Shown: positions 1 through 8,069 of the stretch, piece after piece
Numbering within the stretch: position 1 is the first letter of the stretch
Layout: each line of letters opens with the position of its first letter
DNA from: CAYQQK01 sp964420065
GTDB lineage: Bacteria > Bacillota > Dethiobacteria > DTU022
Assembly (NCBI GenBank): GCA_964420065.1
Contig: CAYQQK010000013.1
Location: 1 to 58,505, forward strand
Length of the DNA: 58,505 nt
Direction of reading: 5' to 3'
Notes under the pieces: model-generated
Told to the model about the DNA's origin: nothing
Databases searched by the model: none
Seen by the model: the letters and a program-made list of their open reading frames with translations, nothing else
Translations under genes and position numbers: made by a program

Positions 1-45
1 ATGGAAAAAGCCCCGGATTTAACTCGTACCAATATCCGGGGCTAC
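1..45 (-). terminator. Rho-independent terminator of the 0.16-2.7 kb minus-strand operon
   Basis: Positions 9-18 and 34-43 form a perfect 10-bp stem (AGCCCCGGAT / ATCCGGGGCT). Read on the minus strand the stem is followed by CTTTTTCC at the window edge, the normal layout of an intrinsic terminator. It lies downstream of the dehydrogenase-like gene that ends at 164, with a REP-like element between them. Confidence 0.6.
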
Positions 46-92
46 TATTAAACGGTATTTGCGGAATGCCTGGGGCCGGACCCTCCTGGCAT

Positions 93-200
93 GGGGATGG
101 TTCTTGCGGCTGGCAATAACTACCTGATATGAATGGCTCCAACGACCGCAACTTCTAGTGGCATCAAGAATGAAATAGATCAGCCGCAAGAACCATCCCC
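93..200. repeat. REP/MITE-like inverted-repeat element, copy 1
   Basis: This 108-bp element has perfect 20-bp ends: GGGGATGGTTCTTGCGGCTG at 93-112 and its reverse complement at 181-200. The middle resembles the middle of copy 2 (2888-2995), including the shared CCTGATA and GGCATCAAGAAT-type words. It encodes the last 11 residues and stop codon of the minus-strand gene that ends at 164. No transposase gene is in the window, so the element would be non-autonomous. Confidence 0.8.
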
Positions 201-1249
201 GCTCCGCCCGCTTCGAAACGGTGCAGCCCAACCGGTTTAAAACCATGCTTTGCAGCGAGGCGCCGCATCTCCAATACCTTTTCCGGCCGCAACCGGCTGC
301 CGAGCGAATAATTTTCAAACCGTCTTTCCAGGGCCAGGAGCATGGTTTCCGCCAGGCAGGCGCCGGTCAGATGAAGCGGGGCCCGGACCGGATATGAGCG
401 GGAACAGATTTCGCCGGGCGCTTCAAACACGGCCCCGCCGGTCACCAAAACATCCTGGCGCAAAATTGACACCTTCCGGGCCAGGGATTGTGACCCGGTC
501 GCGTCACAGAGGACCGCACCCGGCTGGAAATCACCCGCCTCCGGCAAACAGTCCGTCTCCCCGTCCAGAACGATCACCGCACCGGCCCGCGTGACGGCCT
601 TGCCGGCGGAGGGGGTAACCATACAGGAAAGTCCGCTTTCATAAAGGATACACCCGGCAAGGCTGTCCAGGCGAAAGCGATCCTTTTCAACAAGCGTGAT
701 CCGTTCAATCCCTTCCCGGGCCAGGATCCGAGCGCAGGCAGTCCCAAGGGGACCGGTTGCCCCAAGGATCACCACCCCGATTGTTTCCAGCTCCTGTCCG
801 AGCAGCGTCGCAGCCGCGCGTAACCCCTCCAGGACCGCGACCACAGTAAAACTACCGCCGGTGGTCACGGCAAGGCCCAGGCGCCGGAGGATGGCAACCG
901 CGATGGCGGCCGTCACCCCGCCGTCCGCAACAGCCGCAAGATCAAGACCGGCCAGGGGCGCTCCCAGTTTCCTCGCCCTGCGCCCGGCCCACAAAAACTG
1001 ACGCCGGAAAACGTTTTCCCTCTGTCCAGAAGATCCCCGGGCAGGCAACGGCGCAGCAATGAGCCAGCCCCCCGTTTGCGCATAGGTCGAGCACACGCCG
1101 CCAATCCGGACCACCCCGGCGCGTGGAAAGCGGCGGCGAAACGCCTCCGCCGGGCCTCCCGTTCGCCCCGACAATCCCGGATCAAAAAACAGCCCGCCGG
1201 AAGCAAAATAATCACGGCGGGTAACAATACAGGCAAAACAGTTGTCCAT
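164..1249 (-). CDS. NAD(P)-binding dehydrogenase/reductase-like protein (COG5322-like)
   Basis: A protein of about 361 residues with a Rossmann nucleotide-binding motif, GATGPLG, near residue 165, in a stretch reading VVILGATGPLGTACARIL. The layout recalls the predicted amino-acid dehydrogenase / acyl-ACP reductase-like group, but I cannot name a substrate. I prefer the ATG at 1249, behind a G-rich GGGGGTG site, over the GTG at 1270. The N-terminus is rich in Cys and Arg (CFACIVTRR). It follows the quinate-dehydrogenase-like gene by 26 bp and shares its direction, so the two probably form one transcript. The last residues, GMVLAADLFHS, are encoded inside a REP-like element (93-200), so the natural C-terminus has probably been replaced. 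Confidence 0.65.
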   Translation of the reverse strand: MDNCFACIVTRRDYFASGGLFFDPGLSGRTGGPAEAFRRRFPRAGVVRIGGVCSTYAQTGGWLIAAPLPARGSSGQRENVFRRQFLWAGRRARKLGAPLAGLDLAAVADGGVTAAIAVAILRRLGLAVTTGGSFTVVAVLEGLRAAATLLGQELETIGVVILGATGPLGTACARILAREGIERITLVEKDRFRLDSLAGCILYESGLSCMVTPSAGKAVTRAGAVIVLDGETDCLPEAGDFQPGAVLCDATGSQSLARKVSILRQDVLVTGGAVFEAPGEICSRSYPVRAPLHLTGACLAETMLLALERRFENYSLGSRLRPEKVLEMRRLAAKHGFKPVGLHRFEAGGAGMVLAADLFHS

Positions 1250-1275
1250 GCAAAAACACCCCCGCAGCACCGGGA

Positions 1276-2175
1276 TCAGTGCATATTGATGATGCGGGGT
1301 TTGAAATCAAGCTGGGTCAGCAGCCGGTTATATTCCTCCTCGGTCAGTTCCTTGGCCCCACCGGAAAGGGCAACCAGGAGTGCCTCCATGACGTTGGTGC
1401 CGAAAGAACGCCCCTCCATTTCCGGCGTGGTTGTAACCAGTGTTTTGATCCCCCGCCCCTTTAAAAAGTCTATGTCGGCGCGGGTGACAGTATTGGTAAT
1501 TACAATTTTACCGGGTAATTCCGGGGGCATGAACCGCCGGATAAAATGAAAATCCCCGGCGATAATATCGGCCTCGTAAAAATAACGCGGGAACCGGGGT
1601 GTATTTTTGCTCTGTTTGTCCCCGATGGGGTAGATCATCGCAAAAGGCAGGATACAGACGACGGGGGCAACAAACCTGGCCAGGAAAGCCAACGATTGGA
1701 GCGATTTAAGGGGCAACGGCACCCCGGTAATGAATGGAAAATCACCCAGAGTCATTTCACACCCTGCTTTTTCCAGGGCCTGGGCCATGCCGAGGCGATC
1801 CATGGCCGACATAAGCAGCACCTTCCGGTGTTCCGCCAAAAGGTTCGTCTGCCCGGCCAGATGTTCGATTACACGCCGTTCCAGGGTGTTTTTCAAGCCC
1901 GACCCGTCAACGATGGGTGTTTTTTGGGCGGCTTTAACAATACGGCGGCCGTCCCGCAACACATAACGCCGGTTTACGGCATAAATGTATAGATCGATGC
2001 CTCCCAGCCCGAAAGCATCAACCTTTCCGTCCATTTCCCGGATCATTCCAATCATCCGGTTAAAATCACCATCGGTCCCGATCCGTTCCACCTTGAACTT
2101 GATCCCGAGCAGTTCGACCGTGGCGACATGATCCCTTGCCGAAGAACCAAGGCTGATCCCGACCACATGTTTCAT
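1276..2175 (-). CDS. Conserved protein usually annotated quinate 5-dehydrogenase
   Basis: A 299-residue soluble protein starting MKHVVGISLGSSARDHV. From memory, proteins with this N-terminus are found in Moorella and Peptococcaceae under the name quinate 5-dehydrogenase; I know of no biochemical proof and see no classical GxGxxG motif. It overlaps the upstream HTH gene by 4 bp (ATGA), and the Rossmann-fold gene follows directly, so regulator and two enzymes form a three-gene operon. No shikimate or quinate pathway gene is near, so the name is weak evidence for the substrate. Confidence 0.6.
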   Translation of the reverse strand: MKHVVGISLGSSARDHVATVELLGIKFKVERIGTDGDFNRMIGMIREMDGKVDAFGLGGIDLYIYAVNRRYVLRDGRRIVKAAQKTPIVDGSGLKNTLERRVIEHLAGQTNLLAEHRKVLLMSAMDRLGMAQALEKAGCEMTLGDFPFITGVPLPLKSLQSLAFLARFVAPVVCILPFAMIYPIGDKQSKNTPRFPRYFYEADIIAGDFHFIRRFMPPELPGKIVITNTVTRADIDFLKGRGIKTLVTTTPEMEGRSFGTNVMEALLVALSGGAKELTEEEYNRLLTQLDFKPRIINMH

Positions 2176-2732
2176 TTATTATGTTCCCCCTTCGGTTGCG
2201 GCTGAAGAATGGTGGTTAGTGTTTCCCGAAAACGGTCCGGATCAACGATACAGTCGGCACGAACCGGGGTTTCCCCGAGACGGTAGAAAATGATCTGTAA
2301 ATCAAGCAAAGCCTCCGCCAGCCGGTACCAGCGGTCCGAGGTAAGGAGAAGCAGGGTGTCATAATCGCGCAAGCGAGAAACAATCTCCATGATCCGGTTG
2401 AAGAACTCCAGGGCATTGCTGCGGCCCACCAGATTCCATCTTTCTTGATCGGTCAAAATAAATGTAAAATCCAGCCCCAACTTGAGGCAAATATCGAGAA
2501 GCGTCTCCTTGTTCTTGATGGGAAAACCGATCACTGCGATCCGCTTACCCTTCCGGATCTCCCCGGCCGTTTCAACGCGCGAGACAAAACTACGATCAAT
2601 GGCAAGACGTTGTGCCACCTCCTGCTGCGAAATGCCCCGGGCGCGCAGGTCGAGGATTCGTTCCAAAAGCCGTGAAACCTTGTCAAAACTAACGATTTTG
2701 TCCCCGATCCGAACAAATTCCTCAAGTGTCAT
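2172..2732 (-). CDS. HTH-domain transcriptional regulator
   Basis: A protein of 186 residues from the ATG at 2732, which has an AGGATG site upstream; the longer frame to 2783 starts inside the promoter. Residues 30-60 hold a helix-turn-helix (ARGISQQEVAQRLAIDRSFVSRVE). The remainder (GKRIAVIGFPIKNKETLLDIC...) looks like a ligand or effector domain that I do not recognise. It is the first gene of the operon with the two dehydrogenase-like genes, which suggests that it controls them. An alternating TTGT/ACAA site covers the likely transcription start (see the operator entry). Confidence 0.75.
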   Translation of the reverse strand: MTLEEFVRIGDKIVSFDKVSRLLERILDLRARGISQQEVAQRLAIDRSFVSRVETAGEIRKGKRIAVIGFPIKNKETLLDICLKLGLDFTFILTDQERWNLVGRSNALEFFNRIMEIVSRLRDYDTLLLLTSDRWYRLAEALLDLQIIFYRLGETPVRADCIVDPDRFRETLTTILQPQPKGEHNK

Positions 2733-2747
2733 GACATCCTGCCTCGC

Positions 2748-2763
2748 TTGTGCACAACATTGT
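2748..2763. promoter_or_regulatory. Candidate operator, alternating TTGT/ACAA half-sites
   Basis: TTGTGCACAACATTGT holds three alternating half-sites (TTGT-GC-ACAA-CA-TTGT), that is, two overlapping inverted repeats. It lies 11-26 bp downstream of the -10 box at 2774-2779 (minus strand) and before the HTH gene start, where a bound repressor would block transcription. Autoregulation by the HTH protein is inference. Confidence 0.45.
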
Positions 2764-2773
2764 GGACGTTGCC

Positions 2774-2802
2774 ATTTTACCATTCCCCCACGCCCGGTTC
2801 AA
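2774..2802 (-). promoter_or_regulatory. Sigma-A-type promoter of the HTH-dehydrogenase operon
   Basis: On the minus strand TTGAAC (2802-2797), a 17-bp spacer and TAAAAT (2779-2774). It is about 42 bp upstream of the ATG at 2732, which suits the three-gene operon behind it. Confidence 0.65.
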
Positions 2803-2887
2803 CCTTTTCCCCCCTTGATTATCTTTGTTCAGTGATATTGTCACCTTTTCCCCCCTTCGAGCCAGGGAGCGGTTCTCGTGCCGGCAT

Positions 2888-2995
2888 GGGGACGGTTCTT
2901 GCGATTGGTAGCAATCCCCTGATACGGGTGACATAAATAACCGTAACTTTTGGCAGCATCAAGAATTCAACGGATCAACAGCAAAAACCGTCCCC
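2888..2995. repeat. REP/MITE-like inverted-repeat element, copy 2
   Basis: A 108-bp element starting GGGGACGGTTCTTGCG and ending AAAAACCGTCCCC, the same length and middle layout as copy 1. On the minus strand it begins one base after the TAG stop of dusB. Confidence 0.75.
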
Positions 2996-2996
2996 T

Positions 2997-3989
2997 CTAC
3001 CACCCCTCCCGCTTCTTGCATGGGGCGGTTGCTGCGCCGAGGAGGGCGGCCATTTCCCGGCGGGTCGCCGCGCGGATCAGGCGTTCCCGCCAGGCCGCCG
3101 CACCCGGCCGGCCGCGTAAATAATAACAAGCGTGGCGGCGCATTTCCCGCACCCCCACGTGTTCTCCCTTCAGACGGCATAACAGATCGAAGTGGCGTAA
3201 GACCGTCTCGCCAAATTCCTCCGGGGGAGGGGGCCCCGGATCCGGATCCCCTTCCAGGCAGGCGCGCGCCCGGCGAAAAAACCAGGGATTACCCAGGGCG
3301 GCGCGGCCGATCATGATCGCAGCGCAATCGCCGCTGCGGAGCAGCTCCGCGCACCGCTCCGGGGTGTCGACGTCTCCGCTGCCGATCACCGGCACCTGAA
3401 CCGCCGCCGTCACCCGGCGGACCAGGCTCCAGTCCGCGCCGCCGCCAAAACCCTGCTGCACGGTGCGCCCGTGCACGGTCACGGCCCGCACCCCCTCCTC
3501 CGCAGCCAGCGCCGCCACCTGTACGGCATTGATCGTGTTTTCATCCCAACCGGAACGAAGCTTCACCGTGACGGGCCGGCGCACCGCGCACACCACCGCT
3601 TTGATGATCTTCCGACAAAGCCCGGGCTCCCGGAGCAGGGCCCCGCCTTCTCCGTTGCGGATGACCTTGCGAGCCGGGCATCCGAAGTTAAGATCGATCA
3701 GATCGGCCCCGTGCTCCTCCAGCCTGCGGGCCGCCTCCGCCATCAAACCCGGATCCGACCCAAAAAGCTGGAAGGCTACCGGCCGTTCGGCCTGATCAAA
3801 AAAGAGCAGCGAGTAATGGCGCCCGCTGCCCCCGTAGATCAACCCCTTGGCACTGATCATTTCCGTGTAAACCAGCCCGCAACCCTGTTCCCTGGCCAGC
3901 AGGCGGAAAGGGTGATCCGTTACCCCGGCCATGGGGGCCAGGACCAACGGGGGTTCGGCCACAATCGTACCGATGGATAAAGGCTCCAC
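2997..3989 (-). CDS. dusB: tRNA-dihydrouridine synthase, DusB type
   Basis: FMN enzyme that reduces uridine in tRNA D-loops. The 330-residue protein shows the family marks in order: LAPMAGVTDHPFR (residues 17-29), NFGCPARKV with catalytic Cys at about 104, KLRSGW (about 142), VHGRT (about 171), GSGDV (about 203) and IGRAALGNPWFF (about 227-238). The GTG start at 3989 directly follows the stop of the XRE gene (3990-3992), so the two are probably co-translated. The minus-strand gene ends one base before a REP-like element. Length is normal for the family. Confidence 0.93.
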   Translation of the reverse strand: MEPLSIGTIVAEPPLVLAPMAGVTDHPFRLLAREQGCGLVYTEMISAKGLIYGGSGRHYSLLFFDQAERPVAFQLFGSDPGLMAEAARRLEEHGADLIDLNFGCPARKVIRNGEGGALLREPGLCRKIIKAVVCAVRRPVTVKLRSGWDENTINAVQVAALAAEEGVRAVTVHGRTVQQGFGGGADWSLVRRVTAAVQVPVIGSGDVDTPERCAELLRSGDCAAIMIGRAALGNPWFFRRARACLEGDPDPGPPPPEEFGETVLRHFDLLCRLKGEHVGVREMRRHACYYLRGRPGAAAWRERLIRAATRREMAALLGAATAPCKKREGW

Positions 3990-4229
3990 CTACACTCTAC
4001 CCTTTACTTTGACCTTTCCCTCCATGGGGATAAAAACAAGCAATTCACCCTTCGGCACCCCTAAATTCCGGGCAATTGCCTCCACCAGCTCCAGCTTGGG
4101 GAGACGGCACCCTCTTTCAATGCTGCTGAGCATTGACACGGAAACCTGGACCCGGTTGGCCAATTCCCGCTGAGTTACTCTTTTCAGCCGTCGCAACGCC
4201 CGGATTCGCAAACCAAGCTTGACCGACAC
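3990..4229 (-). CDS. Small XRE-family HTH regulator
   Basis: The 79-residue protein is almost entirely one lambda-repressor-type HTH: LGLRIRALRRLKRVTQRELANRVQVSVSMLSSIERG (about residues 5-40), then a short hydrophobic tail. Start is a GTG at 4229 with an AGGTGGTGGA site. It sits directly upstream of dusB without a gap. A hairpin with an 11-bp stem (4285-4318) lies upstream and may be its operator or an unrelated terminator. Confidence 0.8.
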   Translation of the reverse strand: MSVKLGLRIRALRRLKRVTQRELANRVQVSVSMLSSIERGCRLPKLELVEAIARNLGVPKGELLVFIPMEGKVKVKGRV

Positions 4230-4284
4230 TCCACCACCTCTTTACGGCACTCGTGGTAAGCCAGAACCAACGCGGCACTAATTT

Positions 4285-4328
4285 GAGGAAACTTCGACAG
4301 AATAAGGGAAGTTTCCTCTTTTATCTTT
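4285..4328 (+). terminator. Strong hairpin, terminator or operator
   Basis: GAGGAAACTTC (4285-4295) and GAAGTTTCCTC (4308-4318) form a perfect 11-bp stem with a 12-nt loop, followed on the plus strand by TTTTATCTTT. No plus-strand gene precedes it, so it may act as a boundary element between the gene ending at 4395 and the XRE gene, or as a palindromic protein-binding site. Confidence 0.45.
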
Positions 4329-4394
4329 GCTCTTCTATCTTATTCGTTTACGCAGGGATCATTACAGGAGCAGGAAGGACGTCCGGTTCGAAAA

Positions 4395-5507
4395 TCAAAC
4401 CGCCGGAGCCCGTCCATCCCGGAGCGATGCGGCGTCTTCTTTTCTTTCGCGACGTTGGTACATTAAATCGACAAAAGCCTCCAACCGGGTTTGCACCCCG
4501 GTCAGGGCGGTCTGCTCGTCAATAAAGAGGGTCAGCACGGGTATCCCGTACTCGCGGCTGAGGTGGGGAACAAGACTTTTGGCAACGATTTCGGGAATGC
4601 ATGAAAAAGGGGCCAGTTGAACCACGCCGTCATACCCGAGCCCGGCATAGCGGATCACGTCGCCGACACTGTTTTGGCCGTGCCCCCCGATCTTCAAGGG
4701 CAAGTACGGCCGGGCCAGATTGCGGCTGGTCATATCCCCCCGGGTAGAAAGCACATCGTGCTTAGTGAAATTGGTCAGATAGATACTGCGGCGCACGACC
4801 GCCCCGAGGTGTCCCAGGTTTTCCTCCACGTAAAAATTGGCAAATGGTTCGAGCTGCACGTAAATCTCGCCGACAATACCGACCTTTAGCGGTTCGGACG
4901 AATCATCAACCGGTATCTTCCGCACCGCTTCCAGCGCGGCTGCATGCGCTTCAGCAATCTGGGGCAACGTCTTGGCTTCGCGGATCATTTTCATCCCCCG
5001 GGCAAAAGCGCCCGACGTGGTGCCGCGAACCTGCTCCCGGGGCCGGACATCCTGCACCAGCATCTCCAGTTCATCCAGCGCTTCCAGCTTGGCCCAAGCC
5101 TTCCGGATGACCCGGGCCAGGTGAAACCAGGAACTACGCCCTTTAAGACGGCTGAGCTTTTGCAAAAAATCAATCGGTTTTTTCAGGGGGGGCCAAAAGA
5201 AAATAAATTCCGGATTGTAGCCGAGATCATTAAGAATACGGCGGTGCATTTCGCCATAGATCCCGGCCCGGCAAGGGCCGTATCCGCCCCCGCTGACAAG
5301 CGTGTCCGCACCCCGTTCCAGCCCCTCCAGGTAGGTCCCAAGGACAATCTTGAAGGGGATACAGGCAAATTCGGGTGCGTGCTGAACCCCCTTGGCCAGC
5401 GTCTGGCGGGTCGGACGGTGCGGGGTTATCGATTCGCAGCCCAACTCTTCGAGAATCATTTCAAAGACGATGGTCAAGGTTCCCATGTGCCCAAAAGTGG
5501 CTTTCAT
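4395..5507 (-). CDS. CoA-dehydratase-related protein (COG3581 / HGD-D type)
   Basis: A 370-residue protein of the COG3581 group, relatives of the iron-sulphur D-subunit of 2-hydroxyacyl-CoA dehydratases. Conserved Cys sites are FACIPFK (about residue 53), GYGPCRAGIYGE (about 79) and APFSCIPE (about 308), likely cluster ligands. The C-terminus FIDEQTALTGVQTRLEAFVDLM is nearly the same as that of the DUF2229 protein at 8069-9109, so the two are distant paralogues. In many Clostridia such proteins accompany a BadF-type activase, present here at 7041-8069. Their substrate is unknown; I see no true dehydratase A/B subunits nearby. Start is ATG at 5507; a REP-like element lies upstream. Confidence 0.75.
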   Translation of the reverse strand: MKATFGHMGTLTIVFEMILEELGCESITPHRPTRQTLAKGVQHAPEFACIPFKIVLGTYLEGLERGADTLVSGGGYGPCRAGIYGEMHRRILNDLGYNPEFIFFWPPLKKPIDFLQKLSRLKGRSSWFHLARVIRKAWAKLEALDELEMLVQDVRPREQVRGTTSGAFARGMKMIREAKTLPQIAEAHAAALEAVRKIPVDDSSEPLKVGIVGEIYVQLEPFANFYVEENLGHLGAVVRRSIYLTNFTKHDVLSTRGDMTSRNLARPYLPLKIGGHGQNSVGDVIRYAGLGYDGVVQLAPFSCIPEIVAKSLVPHLSREYGIPVLTLFIDEQTALTGVQTRLEAFVDLMYQRRERKEDAASLRDGRAPAV

Positions 5508-5532
5508 TGAAATCTGTTCACCTCGTTCAAGT

Positions 5533-5673
5533 GGGGACGGTTCTCACGGTGGGACAAGCGCGAGGGGACGGTTCTCGCGGTGGAACAGATTGCCGACCGC
5601 AAGAAAATATTCTCGACTTAATCAACCGGTTAACCACGCGAACTATCTTCGTTCATCCGCGCGAACCGTCCCC
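5533..5673. repeat. REP/MITE-like element, copy 3, with an extra half unit
   Basis: The full element is 5564-5673 (GGGGACGGTTCTCGCGG ... CCGCGCGAACCGTCCCC, 110 bp). A second left end, GGGGACGGTTCTCACGG, lies just outside at 5533-5549, as if one element had inserted into or beside another. On the minus strand the element begins one base after the TAA stop of the M20 peptidase gene. Confidence 0.75.
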
Positions 5674-5674
5674 A

Positions 5675-6958
5675 TTATAGATAACGCCGGGCCAGTTCAA
5701 CCAGAAAGCGGGTTTTCAACCGCAGGCTGGCCAGGTCGATGCGCTCGTTTCGCCCGTGAACGGTCTGCCGCAGCTCCTGATCGAAACCCGGGGCCATCGG
5801 CGCAATACCGTAAGCCGGAATGCCCAGCCCCCGCAAATACTTGGAATCAGTCGAACCGGTCGAGATATGGGGCAGGCAGAGCGTTTCCTCCCCGAACAGA
5901 GCCGCCCCGGTCTCCTCCAGAAGGCGGTAATAAGGCGAATCCGAAGGCGAAAAAGTAGGTTCGCGGTATTCAAGCATGGCGATCTTTATTTCCGGCCCGA
6001 CCAAACGGCGCAATACGGAAATAACGTGATCCTTGTCCTGACCGGGGAGAATGCGGATATCCAGGTCCGCCTCGCAATGATCGGGCACAATATTTGTTTT
6101 GGCCCCTCCCCGGATCTGATTGGCCGAAACAGTCATGCGCGTCGAAGCCCGCAGTGATTCGAGTAAAGAGGGTCCTAGACCAAGCTCCCGAATCAGATCA
6201 TCGACGGTTTCTTCCGTAACTGTCGTGTCCAACCCTTTCAGACGGGCCAGGGCCAAGAGCAGGCGCCGCACCTCCGGGATCAACACCACGGGAGGGTGAT
6301 ATTTTTCCAGCGCGGTCACGGCGCGGGCGATCTTGACGATCGCATTATCGCCCAGTCCGGGCAGGGAGCCGTGGCACGACCGCCCCGCCGCGGCAAGACG
6401 GCTCCAGGCGGTTCCTTTTTCACCGACCTGCAGAAAACAAACCATCCGCCCGTCAATAACGACCGGTTGTTCCGCTCCCTCGTTTACGGCAAAATCGGCC
6501 CGGATCTTCTCGGGGTAGTGCTCGCACAGGTAGCGGGCTCCCAGCGCGCCCCCGGTCTCCTCGTCGGCCGCGGCGCAAACGATCAGTTCGCCCCCCTTCA
6601 GATCCCCCGAGGCGTGCAACTCAAGCGCCGCCGCCACGCCGGCCGCAACCAGATCCTTGCAGTCCAGGGCCCCGCGCCCGTGAACCATGCCGCCCTCGAT
6701 CGCCCCTCCAAAGGGATCAAAATCCCAACCGTTACCGACCGGGACCACGTCCAGGTGGGAAAAAAAGAGCAGCTTTTTGGGACCCCGTCCGGTCCGGGCT
6801 ATAAAACTGCCCCGTCCGGGTTCGGCTTCAATGATCTCACAGGCTATCCCGGCCGGTTCACACAACTTTTTTAAGTATAAGGCCGCCCGGGTTTCATTGC
6901 CCGGCGGGTTGGTGGTGTCGATGCGAATCAGATCGCTTAAAATTCGTTCGGGCTGCAC
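5675..6958 (-). CDS. M20-family metallopeptidase (ArgE/DapE/ACY1-like)
   Basis: Zinc amidohydrolase of 427 residues. Metal and catalytic sites visible: LLFFSHLDVVPVG (His/Asp, about residues 63-75), GRGALDCKDLVAAG (Asp of the bridging position), AAADEETGGALGARYL (Glu-Glu pair, about 131), and the late HGRNERIDLASL. A dimerisation domain with AGRSCHGSLPGLGDNAI lies between. The family removes acyl groups from amino acids or splits dipeptides; substrate cannot be told. Start is a GTG at 6958 behind GAGAGGAG. It sits between two CoA-activase-type genes, but a functional link is not clear. Confidence 0.85.
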   Translation of the reverse strand: MQPERILSDLIRIDTTNPPGNETRAALYLKKLCEPAGIACEIIEAEPGRGSFIARTGRGPKKLLFFSHLDVVPVGNGWDFDPFGGAIEGGMVHGRGALDCKDLVAAGVAAALELHASGDLKGGELIVCAAADEETGGALGARYLCEHYPEKIRADFAVNEGAEQPVVIDGRMVCFLQVGEKGTAWSRLAAAGRSCHGSLPGLGDNAIVKIARAVTALEKYHPPVVLIPEVRRLLLALARLKGLDTTVTEETVDDLIRELGLGPSLLESLRASTRMTVSANQIRGGAKTNIVPDHCEADLDIRILPGQDKDHVISVLRRLVGPEIKIAMLEYREPTFSPSDSPYYRLLEETGAALFGEETLCLPHISTGSTDSKYLRGLGIPAYGIAPMAPGFDQELRQTVHGRNERIDLASLRLKTRFLVELARRYL

Positions 6959-6975
6959 CCGGCTTCACTCCTCTC

Positions 6976-7034
6976 CTCCCTCCCCCCTGGAGGGGGAGGG
7001 CAAGGGTGGGGGGGGGATCCTCCCTCCCCCCTGG
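6976..7034. repeat. C/G-rich palindromic repeat, two units
   Basis: CCCTCCCCCCTGGAGGGGGAGGG forms a hairpin at 6978-7000 and a second half copy follows at 7021-7034. It belongs to the family seen at 32.3, 41.4, 47.5, 48.9, 54.2, 54.5 and 58.4 kb and lies in the short gap between the M20 gene and the BadF gene. Confidence 0.7.
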
Positions 7035-7040
7035 AAAAAG

Positions 7041-8069
7041 CTACCTCCCCGCCACCCGGCCATCCCTCACTGCGCCGGCGCGTGGTGCTGCAGCCGCCGT
7101 CTCGACATCCATATCAAGATTGTCCCACTTCCCGCAGCGGCTCCCCCAGCGAGCCAACAGCTCCCCCTCCAACGTAATATTCACGATCTCACAAATATTG
7201 GGGCAGCCCGAGCACTCAAAGCTGCTCGTCTCATAATGCAGGTCGCTCACGGCAAAACCCCTGAAATTCGTTGTTCCCTTTTTACGCATTGCCCGCCGCG
7301 CCAGCAGGGCCGCTCCCAATGCTCCCGCCACCCCGAAATGCGGGTGAACCAAAACCTCGAGCGCCAGCGCCTTCTCGAAAGCCGCCTTGATCCCGACATT
7401 GGCGGCCACCCCGCCCTGAAACACGACCGGGGCCAAAATTTCCTTGCCCTTGCCGACATTATTGAGATAATTACGCACCAGGGCATCACACAACCCGGCG
7501 ATAATATCTTCAGTCGCATAACCGATCTGTTGTTTGTGCACCATATCCGACTCGGCAAAAACCGAGCAGCGTCCGGCAATATGCACCGGGCGATCGCTCT
7601 GCAGGGCCAAAGCACCGAACTCCTCAATCGGAATACCGAGACGGGCTGCTTGGTGATCAAGAAAAGAACCGGTCCCGGCGGCACAAACCGTATTCATGGC
7701 AAAATCGACAACTACACCGTGGCGCAGGATAATGATCTTGGAATCCTGCCCCCCCAACTCCAGCACCGTTTGCACACCGGGCACCAGGTGGCTCGCCGCC
7801 ATGGCATGAGCGGTTATCTCATTCTTGACCGTATCCGCCCCCACCACAACCCCGGTAAGAGTGCGAGCGCTGCCGGTAGTCCCTACCCCTCGGATGCGCA
7901 CGGATGATCCGGCAAGAACAGCCTCAACCGCCCGCAAACCTTCCTGGACCGCCTGAATCGGCTGCCCCCGCGTAAGCAAGTATTGTGAAGCAAGCATTTC
8001 GTCTCCGGCGCCGAGCACCGCCAGATTGGTGCTGACCGATCCAACATCTATGCCCAAGTACGCTTCCAT
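7041..8069 (-). CDS. BadF/BadG/BcrA/BcrD-type ATPase, CoA-dehydratase activase
   Basis: ASKHA-fold ATPase of about 342 residues that delivers activating electrons to 2-hydroxyacyl-CoA dehydratases or benzoyl-CoA-reductase-like enzymes. Motifs: YLGIDVGSVSTNLAVL (residues 4-19), GVGTTGSAR, ELGGQDSKIII, MNTVCAAGTGSFLDHQAARL (cluster Cys), GRCSVFAESDM and VFQGGVAANVG. A C-terminal CSGCPNICEI holds three further Cys, typical of the long COG3580-like version. Start is ATG at 8069 with GGGAGGGCG upstream; it overlaps the DUF2229 stop by one base, so the two are co-translated. The final Ala/Arg-rich residues before 7041 border on a repeat and may not be original. Confidence 0.85.
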   Translation of the reverse strand: MEAYLGIDVGSVSTNLAVLGAGDEMLASQYLLTRGQPIQAVQEGLRAVEAVLAGSSVRIRGVGTTGSARTLTGVVVGADTVKNEITAHAMAASHLVPGVQTVLELGGQDSKIIILRHGVVVDFAMNTVCAAGTGSFLDHQAARLGIPIEEFGALALQSDRPVHIAGRCSVFAESDMVHKQQIGYATEDIIAGLCDALVRNYLNNVGKGKEILAPVVFQGGVAANVGIKAAFEKALALEVLVHPHFGVAGALGAALLARRAMRKKGTTNFRGFAVSDLHYETSSFECSGCPNICEIVNITLEGELLARWGSRCGKWDNLDMDVETAAAAPRAGAVRDGRVAGR

